Part shown: positions 18,381-27,345 of the stretch, in pieces
Numbering within the stretch: the first letter of the stretch is position 1
Layout of the letters: every line of letters begins with the position of its first letter
Source of the DNA: Bacteroides sp.
Lineage (GTDB): Bacteria > Bacteroidota > Bacteroidia > Bacteroidales > Bacteroidaceae
Reading direction: 5' to 3'
Length of the DNA stretch: 50,071 nucleotides
NCBI GenBank assembly: GCA_017472925.1
Contig: JAFUNS010000024.1
Coordinates: 1 to 50,071, forward strand
Notes under the pieces: model-generated
The model's input: only the letters and a program-made list of their open reading frames with translations
Database searches by the model: none
What the model was told of the DNA's origin: nothing
Program-made: the position numbers and the translations under genes

Positions 18381-18399
18381 AGTGGTTTTTATGTAATAA

Positions 18400-18777
18400 T
18401 TAATCTTTAAATGTTTCTAGTCCTTGCAGGACAAAGTCTCTTTTCATGTCGTCAGGCTTCAAGATTTGGTCATCGTACATCAACAAGTCAATGTCAAGCT
18501 TTACAATTCCTTTCTCTTTGTCGTCCGCCATTCGTCCATTGTCCTTTTCGATTTGTTTGAGCAAGGGGCGTATCTCTTCGGATAAGAGGGTAGTGGTGAA
18601 CTTCCCCAATTGGTTGCCGAATGGAGATAAGAAATGACTTCCAATGGCTTCTGTCTTCATTTCTTTGCCGAAACGTATGTCGGGGAAATGTGCGCACAAT
18701 GCCTTGCGGGCATTGGAAAGCCGTTGTGTATACTCCTTATTCGAGCCCAAACATATCAGACAATGATGCGTATTCAT
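18400..18777 (-). CDS. Short HPPK-like protein (FolK family)
   Basis: This 125-aa protein resembles 6-hydroxymethyl-dihydropterin pyrophosphokinase, which makes the pyrophosphate ester precursor of folate. It has the N-terminal CLICLGSN and the metal-site-like VKLDIDLLMYDDQIL. It is about 30 residues shorter than typical FolK (near 160). The conserved segment after the DxD motif reads KPDDMKRDFVL instead of the usual PHPR-like stretch, so activity as the main folate enzyme is uncertain. A divergent -7 box (TACATTTG, 18808-18801) lies between it and kdsB. Confidence 0.72.
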   Translation of the reverse strand: MNTHHCLICLGSNKEYTQRLSNARKALCAHFPDIRFGKEMKTEAIGSHFLSPFGNQLGKFTTTLLSEEIRPLLKQIEKDNGRMADDKEKGIVKLDIDLLMYDDQILKPDDMKRDFVLQGLETFKD

Positions 18778-18800
18778 AATGAATTCTTTCGTTTAGATTA

Positions 18801-18829
18801 CAAATGTAGAAAATGTTTTTGTACTTTTG
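18801..18829. promoter_or_regulatory. Divergent -7 boxes between the HPPK-like gene and kdsB
   Basis: TACATTTG on the minus strand (18808-18801) faces the HPPK-like gene. TACTTTTG on the plus strand (18822-18829) faces kdsB. Neither has a clear TTTG -33 box. Confidence 0.55.
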
Positions 18830-18852
18830 CATAAATTATACAAAAGAAGCTT

Positions 18853-19617
18853 ATGAAATTTATTGGAATTATTCCTGCAAGATATGCATCTACCCGTTTT
18901 CCGGCCAAACCTTTGGCTTTGTTGGGGGGAAAGACCGTGATACAACGAGTGTACGAACAAGTGGCCGGTATATTGGATGAGGCTTATGTGGCGACCGATG
19001 ATGAGCGTATAGAAGCCGCCGTAAAGGCTTTTGGCGGTAAGGTAGTGATGACATCGGTAAACCATAAAAGTGGTACGGACCGATGCTATGAAGCTTTTAC
19101 CAAGGTGGGCGAGGAATTTGATGTGATTGTGAATATCCAAGGGGATGAACCCTTTATCCAACCCTCGCAATTGGAAGCTATCAAGGCTTGTTTTGATGAC
19201 GATAAGACTCAGATTGCTACCTTGGTCAAATCTTTTACTCCAACTGATGGCTTTGATGCCTTGGAAAATGTCAATTCTCCCAAAGTGGTGGTGGACAAGC
19301 AGATGAATGCCTTGTACTTCAGCCGTTCCATTATTCCTTACCAACGCAATGCCGATAAATATGAGTGGCTTCAAGGGCATACTTATTACAAGCATATTGG
19401 ATTGTATGCTTATCGTGCCGAAGTGTTGAAAGAAATCACTTCCTTGCCCCAGTCTTCGTTGGAGAAGGCCGAATCACTTGAGCAACTCCGTTGGTTGGAA
19501 AACGGCTATACCATTAAGGTGGGAATTACCGATGTGGAAACTATTGGCATTGATACGCCTGAGGACTTGGAAAGAGCGGAAAGATTCCTTAAACAAAAGG
19601 AGGAAGGGAAAGCATGA
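18853..19617 (+). CDS. kdsB: 3-deoxy-manno-octulosonate cytidylyltransferase
   Basis: This enzyme activates KDO with CTP to CMP-KDO for the inner core of lipopolysaccharide, in the cytosol. At 254 aa it is normal length. The nucleotide-binding start GIIPARYASTRFPAKPL and the NIQGDEPFI motif with metal-binding acidic residues are clear, as is the C-terminal GITDVETIGIDTPEDLE. It starts 24 bp after its -7 box and overlaps the next gene by ATGA, so translation of the M16 homologue is likely coupled to it. Confidence 0.97.
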   Translation: MKFIGIIPARYASTRFPAKPLALLGGKTVIQRVYEQVAGILDEAYVATDDERIEAAVKAFGGKVVMTSVNHKSGTDRCYEAFTKVGEEFDVIVNIQGDEPFIQPSQLEAIKACFDDDKTQIATLVKSFTPTDGFDALENVNSPKVVVDKQMNALYFSRSIIPYQRNADKYEWLQGHTYYKHIGLYAYRAEVLKEITSLPQSSLEKAESLEQLRWLENGYTIKVGITDVETIGIDTPEDLERAERFLKQKEEGKA

Positions 19618-20903
19618 ATTTGAATCGTCAAATACCTCCTCCCATTTGTCCGTTGAGTGATATCCATGTGACATATCCTGAAAGCCAACGTTTGAAGAAT
19701 GGTATTCCTCTTCATGTTATCCGAGCAGGAATGGAAGATGTGGTTCGTTTCGATTTATTGATTGGTGCCGGACAATGGAATCAGACACAAGCGTTACAAG
19801 CTATGTTCACCAATCGGATGTTACGCGAAGGTACTTCATCACTTACTTCCCAACAAATAGCCGAGAAACTGGATTATTATGGAGCCATGATGGAATTGTC
19901 TTCATCAGTTAATTGTGGCTTCATTACTCTCTATTCATTGAACAAGTATTTCCCTCAAACCATAGAGCTGGTGGCCGATATGTTGATGAATCCTACGTTC
20001 CCCGAAAAGGAAATGGAGGTGGTTGTTGAAGTAAACAAACAACGTTTTCTCATCAATAGTACCCGTGTGGAGATGATGGGACGCAAGCGCTTGAATAGGG
20101 CTCTCTTTGGCGAGGCACATCCATTGGGTAGATATGCGGAGGTGGAAGATTACGATCGTCTTAGCCCCGAAGTCTTGAAGAGTTTTTATCATCAGCATTA
20201 TCATTCGGGCAATTGTTCTATCTACTTGTCGGGGAAGATAACTCCCGAAATTATACAAAGTGTAGAGCGTGCTTTGGGAGACGTCCCTTGGGGGAAAGTT
20301 TCCCATGCTTCTTCCTTCCAATCCATTACTCCTCAACCCGAAGCGGGGAAACGTTTCTTTGTCGAGAAAGAGGATGCCTTGCAGAGTTCCATTAAATTGG
20401 GTGGTTTTGTGATGGATCGTCTACATCCCGATTTTCTCAAGGTGCGTGTCATGGTAACTCTTTTGGGAGGGTATTTCGGAAGTCGTCTCATGTCAAACAT
20501 TCGTGAAGATAAGGGTTATACATATGGTATTGGAGCAGGTATTGTAACTTATCCGGGTGTCAGTGTGCTGGCTATTAGTACGGAAGCGGCCAATGAATAT
20601 GTCGAGGCCGTTATCACCGAGGTGTATAAGGAAATGGACCGTCTTTGCAACGATCGTGTTCCCCAAACCGAACTCGATATGGTGAAGAACTATATGTTGG
20701 GCGATTGGTGCCGTTCTTACGAAGGGCCTTTCTCTTTGTCCGATGCTTGGATATATGTTGAGACTGGTGGATTGGACAAGGAGTTCTTTGTCCGTTCGAT
20801 TGATGCCATCCAAAGCATTACCTGTGAGGAAGTCCAGGCATTGGCCCAGAAATATTTATGTAAAGAAAACTTAATAGAAGTGATAGCTGGTAAAAAAGTG
20901 TAG
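19614..20903 (+). CDS. M16 peptidase family protein lacking the zinc motif
   Basis: This 429-aa protein has the two-domain M16B (insulinase/pitrilysin) fold. Family segments include PLHVIRAGMEDVVRFDLLIGAG, LFGEAHPLGRYAE, NCSIYLSGKI and GYFGSRLMSNIREDKGYTYGIGAG. Where active members have HxxEH, this chain reads AMFTNRMLREGT, so the zinc ligands are missing. It should therefore be a catalytically silent subunit. In known heterodimers such a chain pairs with an active M16 partner, but none is encoded in this window. It lacks an export signal. The kdsB overlap implies joint expression. The family call is strong; the role is inference. Confidence 0.88.
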   Translation: MNLNRQIPPPICPLSDIHVTYPESQRLKNGIPLHVIRAGMEDVVRFDLLIGAGQWNQTQALQAMFTNRMLREGTSSLTSQQIAEKLDYYGAMMELSSSVNCGFITLYSLNKYFPQTIELVADMLMNPTFPEKEMEVVVEVNKQRFLINSTRVEMMGRKRLNRALFGEAHPLGRYAEVEDYDRLSPEVLKSFYHQHYHSGNCSIYLSGKITPEIIQSVERALGDVPWGKVSHASSFQSITPQPEAGKRFFVEKEDALQSSIKLGGFVMDRLHPDFLKVRVMVTLLGGYFGSRLMSNIREDKGYTYGIGAGIVTYPGVSVLAISTEAANEYVEAVITEVYKEMDRLCNDRVPQTELDMVKNYMLGDWCRSYEGPFSLSDAWIYVETGGLDKEFFVRSIDAIQSITCEEVQALAQKYLCKENLIEVIAGKKV

Positions 20904-20933
20904 CCTACGCTTCTCTACTTCACTCAAATGTCG

Positions 20934-20941
20934 TATATTTG
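20934..20941 (+). promoter_or_regulatory. Putative promoter -7 box of the MORN gene
   Basis: TATATTTG fits the TAnnTTTG consensus, 27 bp before the chosen ATG at 20969. It supports that start over the upstream in-frame ATG at 20939, which would fall within the promoter. Confidence 0.55.
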
Positions 20942-20968
20942 AAGGAATTTTTAAGAAAGACTCTCAAG

Positions 20969-22087
20969 ATGAAAAAATATATCAGCATTGTAACTGCTTT
21001 ATTGATAATTTGTTTGCCATTAACTGCCCAGATAAAGATAGGAAACTATCAGTTCAAGGATGGTGGTCAATATGTGGGTGAACTGAAGGGTAAAAAGCCT
21101 AATGGCAAAGGAAAAACCACTTTCCAGAATGGCGACATTTATGAAGGACAATACGTAAAAGGGAAACGTCAGGGAGAAGGAACTTACATTTTCCGTGATG
21201 GTGAGAAATACGTGGGTGATTGGTTCCAAGACCAACAACATGGTATGGGTACGTTTTATTTCATGAACAATAACCGGTACGAAGGTATGTGGTATGCCGA
21301 TTATCAGCAAGGTGATGGCATTATGTATTATTATAATGGCGATGTGTATCATGGTCAATGGCATGAAGACCAACGTAGTGGAAAAGGCACATATACGTGG
21401 AAGGCAGGAGCCAAATACGAAGGAGAATGGAAATACGACAAGAAGAACGGAAAAGGGGTCATGGTATGGCCTGACAACTCCAAATATGAAGGCGATTGGA
21501 AAGACGATGTGCGCGAAGGTAAAGGCACCTTTGTCTATGCCAACGGAGAAAGTTATACCGGTGATTGGATAAACGACCTGCAACATGGAAAAGGAATTTA
21601 TCAGTTTGATAATGGTGACCGTTATGAAGGTGATTATGTAGCTGGTGAGCGTACAGGAAACGGCATTTATTATCACAAGAATGGAGATAAGTATGTAGGC
21701 GAGTTCATGAGTGGCGAACAACATGGCCAAGGCACTTTGACATGGGCCAATGGAGCCGTTTATGAAGGCCAATGGGTGAACAATGTACGTAGCGGAAAAG
21801 GGCATTACACTTGGGCCAACGGTGATGAATACGATGGCGAATGGAAAAACGATATGCCTGATGGCGAAGGAACCCTGTATACTGCTGACGGAAGTCGTTA
21901 TAAAGGGCAGTTTGTCAAAGGTAAAGAAGAAGGTAAAGGAGTACTTATGACCAAGGATGGTGTGCGATATGAAGGCTTCTTTAAACAAGGACGGAAACAT
22001 GGTGCGTTTGTAGAGACCGACAAGGACGGAAAGGTTATCCGCAAAGGTACCTATAAGTTCGGTATGCTCGATGCTTCACAAAAATAA
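20969..22087 (+). CDS. Exported MORN-repeat protein (14 repeats)
   Basis: This is a 372-aa protein made almost wholly of MORN repeats, which fold into a long beta-hairpin ribbon used for protein or membrane-surface contacts. A signal peptide (KKYISIVTALLIICLPLTAQ, residues 2-21) begins at the ATG at 20969. I count 14 repeats of 23 residues, each with a core like YEGEWKYDKKNGKG followed by a turn ending NG. The last repeats degrade into KVIRKGTYKFG. No enzymatic domain is attached. The gene ends 7 bp before the inositol monophosphatase start, so the two are probably co-transcribed. Location in the periplasm or on the surface is inference. Confidence 0.9.
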   Translation: MKKYISIVTALLIICLPLTAQIKIGNYQFKDGGQYVGELKGKKPNGKGKTTFQNGDIYEGQYVKGKRQGEGTYIFRDGEKYVGDWFQDQQHGMGTFYFMNNNRYEGMWYADYQQGDGIMYYYNGDVYHGQWHEDQRSGKGTYTWKAGAKYEGEWKYDKKNGKGVMVWPDNSKYEGDWKDDVREGKGTFVYANGESYTGDWINDLQHGKGIYQFDNGDRYEGDYVAGERTGNGIYYHKNGDKYVGEFMSGEQHGQGTLTWANGAVYEGQWVNNVRSGKGHYTWANGDEYDGEWKNDMPDGEGTLYTADGSRYKGQFVKGKEEGKGVLMTKDGVRYEGFFKQGRKHGAFVETDKDGKVIRKGTYKFGMLDASQK

Positions 22088-22094
22088 GAATACT

Positions 22095-22883
22095 ATGCTC
22101 GATTTGGATTTCATTACTACAGAAGTCCGCAAGATAGCCCTCGAAGCGGGAGCTTTTCTACGGAATGAACGCGCGGCGTTTGACCCCGGTAAGGTCGAAA
22201 AGAAACATGCACATGATTATGTATCCTATGTAGACAAGGAATCGGAAAAACGGATTATCAACAAGTTACGTACCTTGTTGCCCGAGGCAGGCTTCATTGC
22301 CGAGGAAGGTTCCGGAAGTCTTACCACCGAAGAATATTGTTGGCTGGTCGACCCACTTGATGGTACCACCAATTTCATTCATGACAATGCCCCATATTGC
22401 GTGAGTATCGCTTTGCGTAATCGTGAGGAACTCCTGGTAGGAGTGGTGTATGAAGTATGTCGTGATGAACTCTATTGGACTCACAAGGGTATTCCCTCTT
22501 ATCTTAACGGACGGGAAATCCGTGTGTCTTCCGTTTGCGATTTATACGAAGCCTTTATCGCTTTGGGCTTTCCTTATGATTTCGAATCTTATAAGCATAT
22601 AGCCAATCATCTGGTAAATACTCTTTACGGGAATGTAGGCGGACTCCGTTTGCAGGGAGCGGCCGCGGTAGAACTCTGCTACGTGGCGGCCGGTCGGTTT
22701 GAAGCCCGAATTGAAGCCTTCTTGGGCCCTTGGGATATTGCTGCGGGAGCCCTGATATTAATGAACGCTGGTGGGCAAGTAAGCGATTTCGAAGGCAACT
22801 CCGATTGTTGGTCGGGTCGTCAGGTACTTGCAAGCAATGGTAAATTGCATCAAGATTTGCTTTCTGTCCTTCAAAAACAATAA
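22095..22883 (+). CDS. Inositol monophosphatase family protein
   Basis: This is a metal-dependent phosphatase of the inositol monophosphatase family (262 aa), acting on inositol phosphates or related sugar phosphates such as 3'-phosphoadenosine compounds. Metal-site motifs are intact: AEEGSG, WLVDPLDGTTNFIH, and WDIAAGALILMNAGG near the C-terminus. I start it at 22095, just after the MORN stop; an ATG at 22071 lies inside the MORN gene. SuhB, CysQ and ImpA-type roles cannot be separated by eye. Confidence 0.9.
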   Translation: MLDLDFITTEVRKIALEAGAFLRNERAAFDPGKVEKKHAHDYVSYVDKESEKRIINKLRTLLPEAGFIAEEGSGSLTTEEYCWLVDPLDGTTNFIHDNAPYCVSIALRNREELLVGVVYEVCRDELYWTHKGIPSYLNGREIRVSSVCDLYEAFIALGFPYDFESYKHIANHLVNTLYGNVGGLRLQGAAAVELCYVAAGRFEARIEAFLGPWDIAAGALILMNAGGQVSDFEGNSDCWSGRQVLASNGKLHQDLLSVLQKQ

Positions 22884-22922
22884 ATACTTTGTATTTTTAT
22901 CGTTCGTTACAAATATATTTTG

Positions 22923-22930
22923 TAAGTTTG
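22923..22930 (+). promoter_or_regulatory. Putative promoter -7 box of the YhcH gene
   Basis: TAAGTTTG matches TAnnTTTG about 52 bp before the YhcH start. No clear -33 box is visible. Confidence 0.5.
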
Positions 22931-22981
22931 TGATGTTAACATTTACAATGTAAGATTATAAACCATTAAAATCAAAACGCT

Positions 22982-23422
22982 ATGGTAATAGATAAAATTG
23001 AAAATCTGGAAAAGTATGCTTCTTTGAATCCTTTGTTTGCACAAGCAATTGAATTCTTGAAATCTACTGATTTGAATGCACATGAAATTGGTAAAGTAAA
23101 ACTACAAGGAGACGATTTGGTAGTGAACTTTGCTCAAGCAAGGCCCAAAACGAAAGAAGAAGCCAAATTGGAAACACACAATCGTTTCATTGATATCCAG
23201 ATACCATTGGATGGCGTGGAAGTGATGGGATATACTCCCCGTGCTGATTTGCCGGATGCCGAGTATAATGCTGAAAAGGACATTACCTTCTATCCAGGCC
23301 TTGCTGAAAGTTATCTGACCATTAAACCAGGTATGTTTGCCATCTTCTTCCCCGAAGACGGTCACGCTCCGGGTGTAACTCCTGATGGAGTGAAGAAAGT
23401 GATTGTAAAAGTATTAGTATGA
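22982..23422 (+). CDS. YhcH/YjgK/YiaL family protein
   Basis: This is a 146-aa cupin-like protein of the YhcH/YjgK/YiaL (DUF386) family, some members of which act as sugar anomerases for N-acetylneuraminate and related sugars. Family segments include ETHNRFIDIQIPLDG and FAIFFPEDGHAPGV, which supply the metal-binding acidic and histidine residues. Length is typical. It stands before glgB with 19 bp between, so it may lie in the same transcript. A carbohydrate-related role is reasonable; the exact sugar is unknown. Confidence 0.88.
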   Translation: MVIDKIENLEKYASLNPLFAQAIEFLKSTDLNAHEIGKVKLQGDDLVVNFAQARPKTKEEAKLETHNRFIDIQIPLDGVEVMGYTPRADLPDAEYNAEKDITFYPGLAESYLTIKPGMFAIFFPEDGHAPGVTPDGVKKVIVKVLV

Positions 23423-23441
23423 TTTTATAAAACATAAATAT

Positions 23442-25478
23442 ATGCAAGAAGGAACCTCATTGCCTAAATTGAAATTGATTGAAAACGACCCTTGGCTCGA
23501 ACCATTTTCCGAAGCCATTGAAGGCCGTTACAACAATGTATTGAAGAAGGAACGTGAACTCACCGACAATGGCAAAAACACCTTGTCTGAATTTGCGTCG
23601 GGTTATCTATATTTTGGCTTGCACCGTACACGTAAAGGATGGGTATTCCGTGAATGGGCACCTAATGCCAAGGATATTTATCTTATTGGTGATTTCAACA
23701 ATTGGCAGGTACGTCACGAATATCGTTTGAAGAAAGTTAAGCGTGCGGCAGGTATTTGGGAAATCGAACTTAAGCATGATGCCATCAAGCATGGCGATTT
23801 ATATAAACTTAAAGTTTGTTGGGAAGGTGGTGAAGGCGAACGCATTCCTGCATATGCCAACCGTGTAGTACAAGATGAAGCCACCAAGATTTTCAGTGCA
23901 CAAGTATGGGCACCCGAAAATCCGTATAAGTTCCACAAGAAAGTATTCCGTGCCAAGACTGATCCGTTGATGATTTACGAATGCCACATCGGTATGTCAC
24001 AACAGGAAGAAAAAGTGGGTACCTATAATGAATTCCGCGAAAAAGTGCTTCCTCGTGTGGCTGCCGCCGGATACAATTGTATTCAGATTATGGCTATTCA
24101 GGAACACCCTTATTACGGAAGCTTTGGCTATCACGTATCCAGTTTCTTTGCACCTTCTTCACGTTTTGGTACCCCCGAAGAATTGAAGATGCTTATCGAT
24201 ACAGCACACCAAATGGGTATTTCGGTGATTATGGACATTGTACATTCTCATGCCGTAAAGAACGAAAACGAAGGATTGGGTAACTTTGCCGGTGATCCTA
24301 ACCAGTATTTCTATCCGGGTGGCCGTCGCGAACATCCAGCTTGGGATTCCCTCTGCTTTGACTATGGAAAGAACGAAGTGCTTCACTTCCTGCTCTCCAA
24401 TTGCAAGTATTGGATGGAAGAATTCCGTTTTGACGGCTTCCGTTTCGATGGTGTAACTTCCATGCTTTATTATAGCCACGGGTTGGGAGAGGCCTTCTGT
24501 AATTATGCTGACTATTTCAATGGTCATCAGGACGACAATGCCATTGTTTACTTGACCTTGGCCAACAAGCTCATCCACGAAGTCAACTCCAAGGCTATCA
24601 CCATTGCCGAAGAAGTTTCGGGTATGCCAGGCTTGGCCGCACCTGTAGAAAATGGTGGTTATGGTTTCAATTACCGCATGGCTATGAATATCCCTGATTA
24701 TTGGATTAAGACCATTAAGGAAAAGGTGGACGAAGATTGGAAGCCGAGCAGCGTGTTCTGGGAAGTAACCAATCGTCGTGCTGACGAGAAAACTATCTCT
24801 TATGCCGAAAGTCACGACCAAGCTTTGGTAGGTGATAAGACCATTATCTTCCGGTTGGTGGATGCCGATATGTACTGGCATTTCCAGAAGGGTGACGAAA
24901 ACTATACCGTACATCGAGGTATTGCCCTGCACAAGATGATTCGTTTGCTTACTGCCTCTACCATTAATGGTGGTTATCTCAACTTTATGGGGAATGAATT
25001 TGGTCATCCGGAGTGGATTGACTTCCCACGTGAAGGTAATGGATGGTCGCACAAATATGCTCGTCGCCAATGGGATTTGGTGGACAACAAAAACTTGTGT
25101 TATCACTATTTAGGTGATTTCGATAGCGCTATGGTGCATCTGCTCCGCGGTGTGAAGGACATTCAAGACTCAAAGGTTGTCGAAATTTGGCATAACGATG
25201 GCGACCAGATTCTTGCTTACCAACGTAAGGACTTGATATTTGTATTCAATTTCAATCCTACCAAGTCGTTCGAAGGCTATGGCTTCCTAGTAAAATCAGG
25301 AGCATACGATGTAGTGCTCAATACTGATGCCGTACAGTTCGGAGGAAATGGCTTGTCTGATGATAGCATTCGACACTTCACTAACTTCGATCCCGTCTAT
25401 AAGAAGGAAAAGAAGGAATGGCTCAAGTTATACATTCCTGCCCGTTCGGCCGTGGTATTGAAGAAAGTAAAAGGTTGA
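23442..25478 (+). CDS. glgB: 1,4-alpha-glucan branching enzyme
   Basis: This enzyme introduces alpha-1,6 branches into glycogen in the cytosol. A CBM48-type N-terminal domain (about 55-155, with VFREWAPNAKDIYLIGDFNNW) precedes the GH13 barrel. Catalytic residues are visible: nucleophile D336 in GFRFDGVTSM, acid E391 in IAEEVSGMP, and the stabilising Asp in AESHDQAL (D459). At 678 aa, with this VTSMLYYSHG context, it resembles the eukaryote-like branching enzymes (subfamily GH13_8) usual in Bacteroidetes rather than the longer proteobacterial form. The next gene begins 2 bp after its stop. Confidence 0.97.
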   Translation: MQEGTSLPKLKLIENDPWLEPFSEAIEGRYNNVLKKERELTDNGKNTLSEFASGYLYFGLHRTRKGWVFREWAPNAKDIYLIGDFNNWQVRHEYRLKKVKRAAGIWEIELKHDAIKHGDLYKLKVCWEGGEGERIPAYANRVVQDEATKIFSAQVWAPENPYKFHKKVFRAKTDPLMIYECHIGMSQQEEKVGTYNEFREKVLPRVAAAGYNCIQIMAIQEHPYYGSFGYHVSSFFAPSSRFGTPEELKMLIDTAHQMGISVIMDIVHSHAVKNENEGLGNFAGDPNQYFYPGGRREHPAWDSLCFDYGKNEVLHFLLSNCKYWMEEFRFDGFRFDGVTSMLYYSHGLGEAFCNYADYFNGHQDDNAIVYLTLANKLIHEVNSKAITIAEEVSGMPGLAAPVENGGYGFNYRMAMNIPDYWIKTIKEKVDEDWKPSSVFWEVTNRRADEKTISYAESHDQALVGDKTIIFRLVDADMYWHFQKGDENYTVHRGIALHKMIRLLTASTINGGYLNFMGNEFGHPEWIDFPREGNGWSHKYARRQWDLVDNKNLCYHYLGDFDSAMVHLLRGVKDIQDSKVVEIWHNDGDQILAYQRKDLIFVFNFNPTKSFEGYGFLVKSGAYDVVLNTDAVQFGGNGLSDDSIRHFTNFDPVYKKEKKEWLKLYIPARSAVVLKKVKG

Positions 25479-25480
25479 TT

Positions 25481-26632
25481 ATGACAAACTCCAATCGTCC
25501 GTCAAACTATAAAAGAACCGCTCGCATCCTTACGGTTGCGTGCGGTCTTCTTTTCTTTGCTTTCAGCTTTGTTTATCTCTACTTGTTTCAATGCGATGTA
25601 CTCGAGGCTCTTCATTTCACTTTGTCTGATGGGAAAACACAATATGAGCCTTTCTGGTGTGCATTAGTCTTGTCGGTGGTACTTCTTCTGCTTCAGTGGG
25701 GTATCTGTGCGCTCTTGGGCTTAAAAGGGGTTATCCGTGCCCTTTCTTACTTTCCCTCGTTCCTCTTGTTGGGAGTGATGACCGATGTAGACTATTCCGT
25801 TTACCATTCGGGCATCAATCAGAACTGGACTTGGTTGTTTCCTATTTCATTGATTGCTTTTGTATGTGGAGTTTTCTTTTTGCGTCGTCTTTTCCGCTGG
25901 TGGCTCGATGTCGAGGTCGAAAGTGGTATATTGGTGTTAAGTAATCTCATGCTCCTGCTTTTGTTTGCCTTCTTGACGGTAGGAATTGGCAATACCAACA
26001 TCCATTTCCATCACGAGCTGGCCGTAGAGACCGCTTTACGTAAGAATAAGTATGTCCAGGTGCGTAAGATAGGAGCCAAGGTTATTGACCCCAGCCGTTC
26101 GTTAACTGCCCTACGCAACTATGCCTTGTCCAAAGAAGGTAAGATGGGCGAATACCTCTTCCAATACCCCCAACGTTATGGTGCCGAAGGTTTGTTGATT
26201 GATGCTTCTGAAAAGAATATCCTTCGTATTACGGCCGATAGTCTTTATACTTATTTAGGTGCTCAGCCCCAACAGGGTGAACGTGCTTTGCCTTTCTTCC
26301 GTCGTTTATGTAATGAAGATACGGGCAACCATACTACTCTTGATTATTATCTCTCGGCTTTGCTTCTCGAAAAGAAGCTCACCGAATTTGTTGAAGCTTG
26401 CCATACTCTTTATGCTGCTGAGCCCCATTCCTTGCCCCAACATTACCGCGAGGCCCTTTTTCTTTACGAAAAGATGCATCCGTCTGTTGAACCTACCGTT
26501 ACCGATGAAGCTATGCTTCAACAATGGGCATCGTATGACTCGTTGAAGCAGGAATTGCGTGGAAAGCCCGGTGAGGGTAACTTTATGCGTCGTAAGTTTG
26601 GGCATACTTATTGGTGGTATTTTGAGTATTGA
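25481..26632 (+). CDS. Five-TM membrane protein with C-terminal soluble domain (DUF6057-like)
   Basis: This is an inner-membrane protein of 383 aa. About five hydrophobic segments fill residues 14-168, after which a soluble region continues to the end with helical, TPR-like spacing (YGAEGLLIDASEKN, DYYLSALLLEKKLTEF, LPQHYREALFLYEK). It resembles the Bacteroidetes DUF6057 group, from memory only. I place the start at 25481 because the longer in-frame start at 25418 would lie inside glgB. The 2-bp gap to glgB suggests co-translation. The function is unknown; a link to glycogen is only positional. Confidence 0.75.
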   Translation: MTNSNRPSNYKRTARILTVACGLLFFAFSFVYLYLFQCDVLEALHFTLSDGKTQYEPFWCALVLSVVLLLLQWGICALLGLKGVIRALSYFPSFLLLGVMTDVDYSVYHSGINQNWTWLFPISLIAFVCGVFFLRRLFRWWLDVEVESGILVLSNLMLLLLFAFLTVGIGNTNIHFHHELAVETALRKNKYVQVRKIGAKVIDPSRSLTALRNYALSKEGKMGEYLFQYPQRYGAEGLLIDASEKNILRITADSLYTYLGAQPQQGERALPFFRRLCNEDTGNHTTLDYYLSALLLEKKLTEFVEACHTLYAAEPHSLPQHYREALFLYEKMHPSVEPTVTDEAMLQQWASYDSLKQELRGKPGEGNFMRRKFGHTYWWYFEY

Positions 26633-26716
26633 AAAAATAATAATCCATTTAATGCAGTATTTCTGAACTTTCTGTATTTCTATAATGTGAAGTCTAATAA
26701 TGAAAAGAAAACACTG

Positions 26717-27205
26717 ATGAAAACAAATTATTTTAAGAAGACAAAATTAGGTTTCTTGTCTAGCCTGATGATTGCTGCGTGCTCGTTTTTTTCGTGTACT
26801 ACGGATATGGAAGAAGATGAGTTGTTGGAAGAAAGAAGTAATTATAAGAAAGTAATTATAGCTGATTATTGGAATAATTCTGAACTTCGTAAAATTGTAG
26901 TCAAAGATAGTAAGGCTTGTTTGAAACACGATGAGGAGTCAGATATATGGTATTTCCAAATAATCGATGATATTTCGGCTTTAAACAATATGTTTATCGT
27001 GAATAATATATCCGATGGATGGAAAGAATATATCAATCCTTATGGTGTGTATTATGGCTATTTTTTTCAAGTGAGTGGAAAAGCTGAATATCTCTATTCG
27101 AATGTTTATAGTGGTGGGGGATGGTGTGGAACTGGATCCACTTCTCATTGCTATAGATTTAATCCTGATAAAATGAAAATTCTTCCGTTGGTAGAAAAGA
27201 AATGA
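26717..27205 (+). CDS. Hypothetical lipoprotein
   Basis: This is a 162-aa protein with a signal peptide ending in SFFSC (Cys27), so probably a lipid-anchored envelope protein. The mature part has an acidic run after the cysteine (TTDMEEDELLEE), then a compact domain rich in Tyr and Trp with IADYWNNSELRKIVV and GGWCGTGSTSHCYRF, whose two cysteines could form a disulfide. I recognise no family. The ATG at 26717 is preferred over one at 26687 because it gives a standard signal peptide. AT-rich codon use suggests a lineage-specific gene. Confidence 0.7.
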   Translation: MKTNYFKKTKLGFLSSLMIAACSFFSCTTDMEEDELLEERSNYKKVIIADYWNNSELRKIVVKDSKACLKHDEESDIWYFQIIDDISALNNMFIVNNISDGWKEYINPYGVYYGYFFQVSGKAEYLYSNVYSGGGWCGTGSTSHCYRFNPDKMKILPLVEKK

Positions 27206-27270
27206 GCGGATTATTAATTCCAACTATTAAGCGTCCATATATCTTGAAGAAAGATTAAGGGCGTTTTCTT

Positions 27271-27301
27271 TTTGTTCTTTCGTTCACTTTTACTATTTTT
27301 G
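27271..27301 (+). promoter_or_regulatory. proS promoter
   Basis: TTTG (27271-27274) and TATTTTTG (27294-27301) are 19 bp apart, a textbook Bacteroidetes promoter. The leader to proS is about 38 nt. Confidence 0.75.
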
Positions 27302-27345
27302 CGCTTTCAAATCGAAAGTAAAAGAACGAATAACATAACATAACA

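Noticed and set aside
21020-22000. 326-codon frame opposite the MORN gene
   Set aside because: Its regular periodicity is the mirror of the MORN repeats, so it is not an independent gene.
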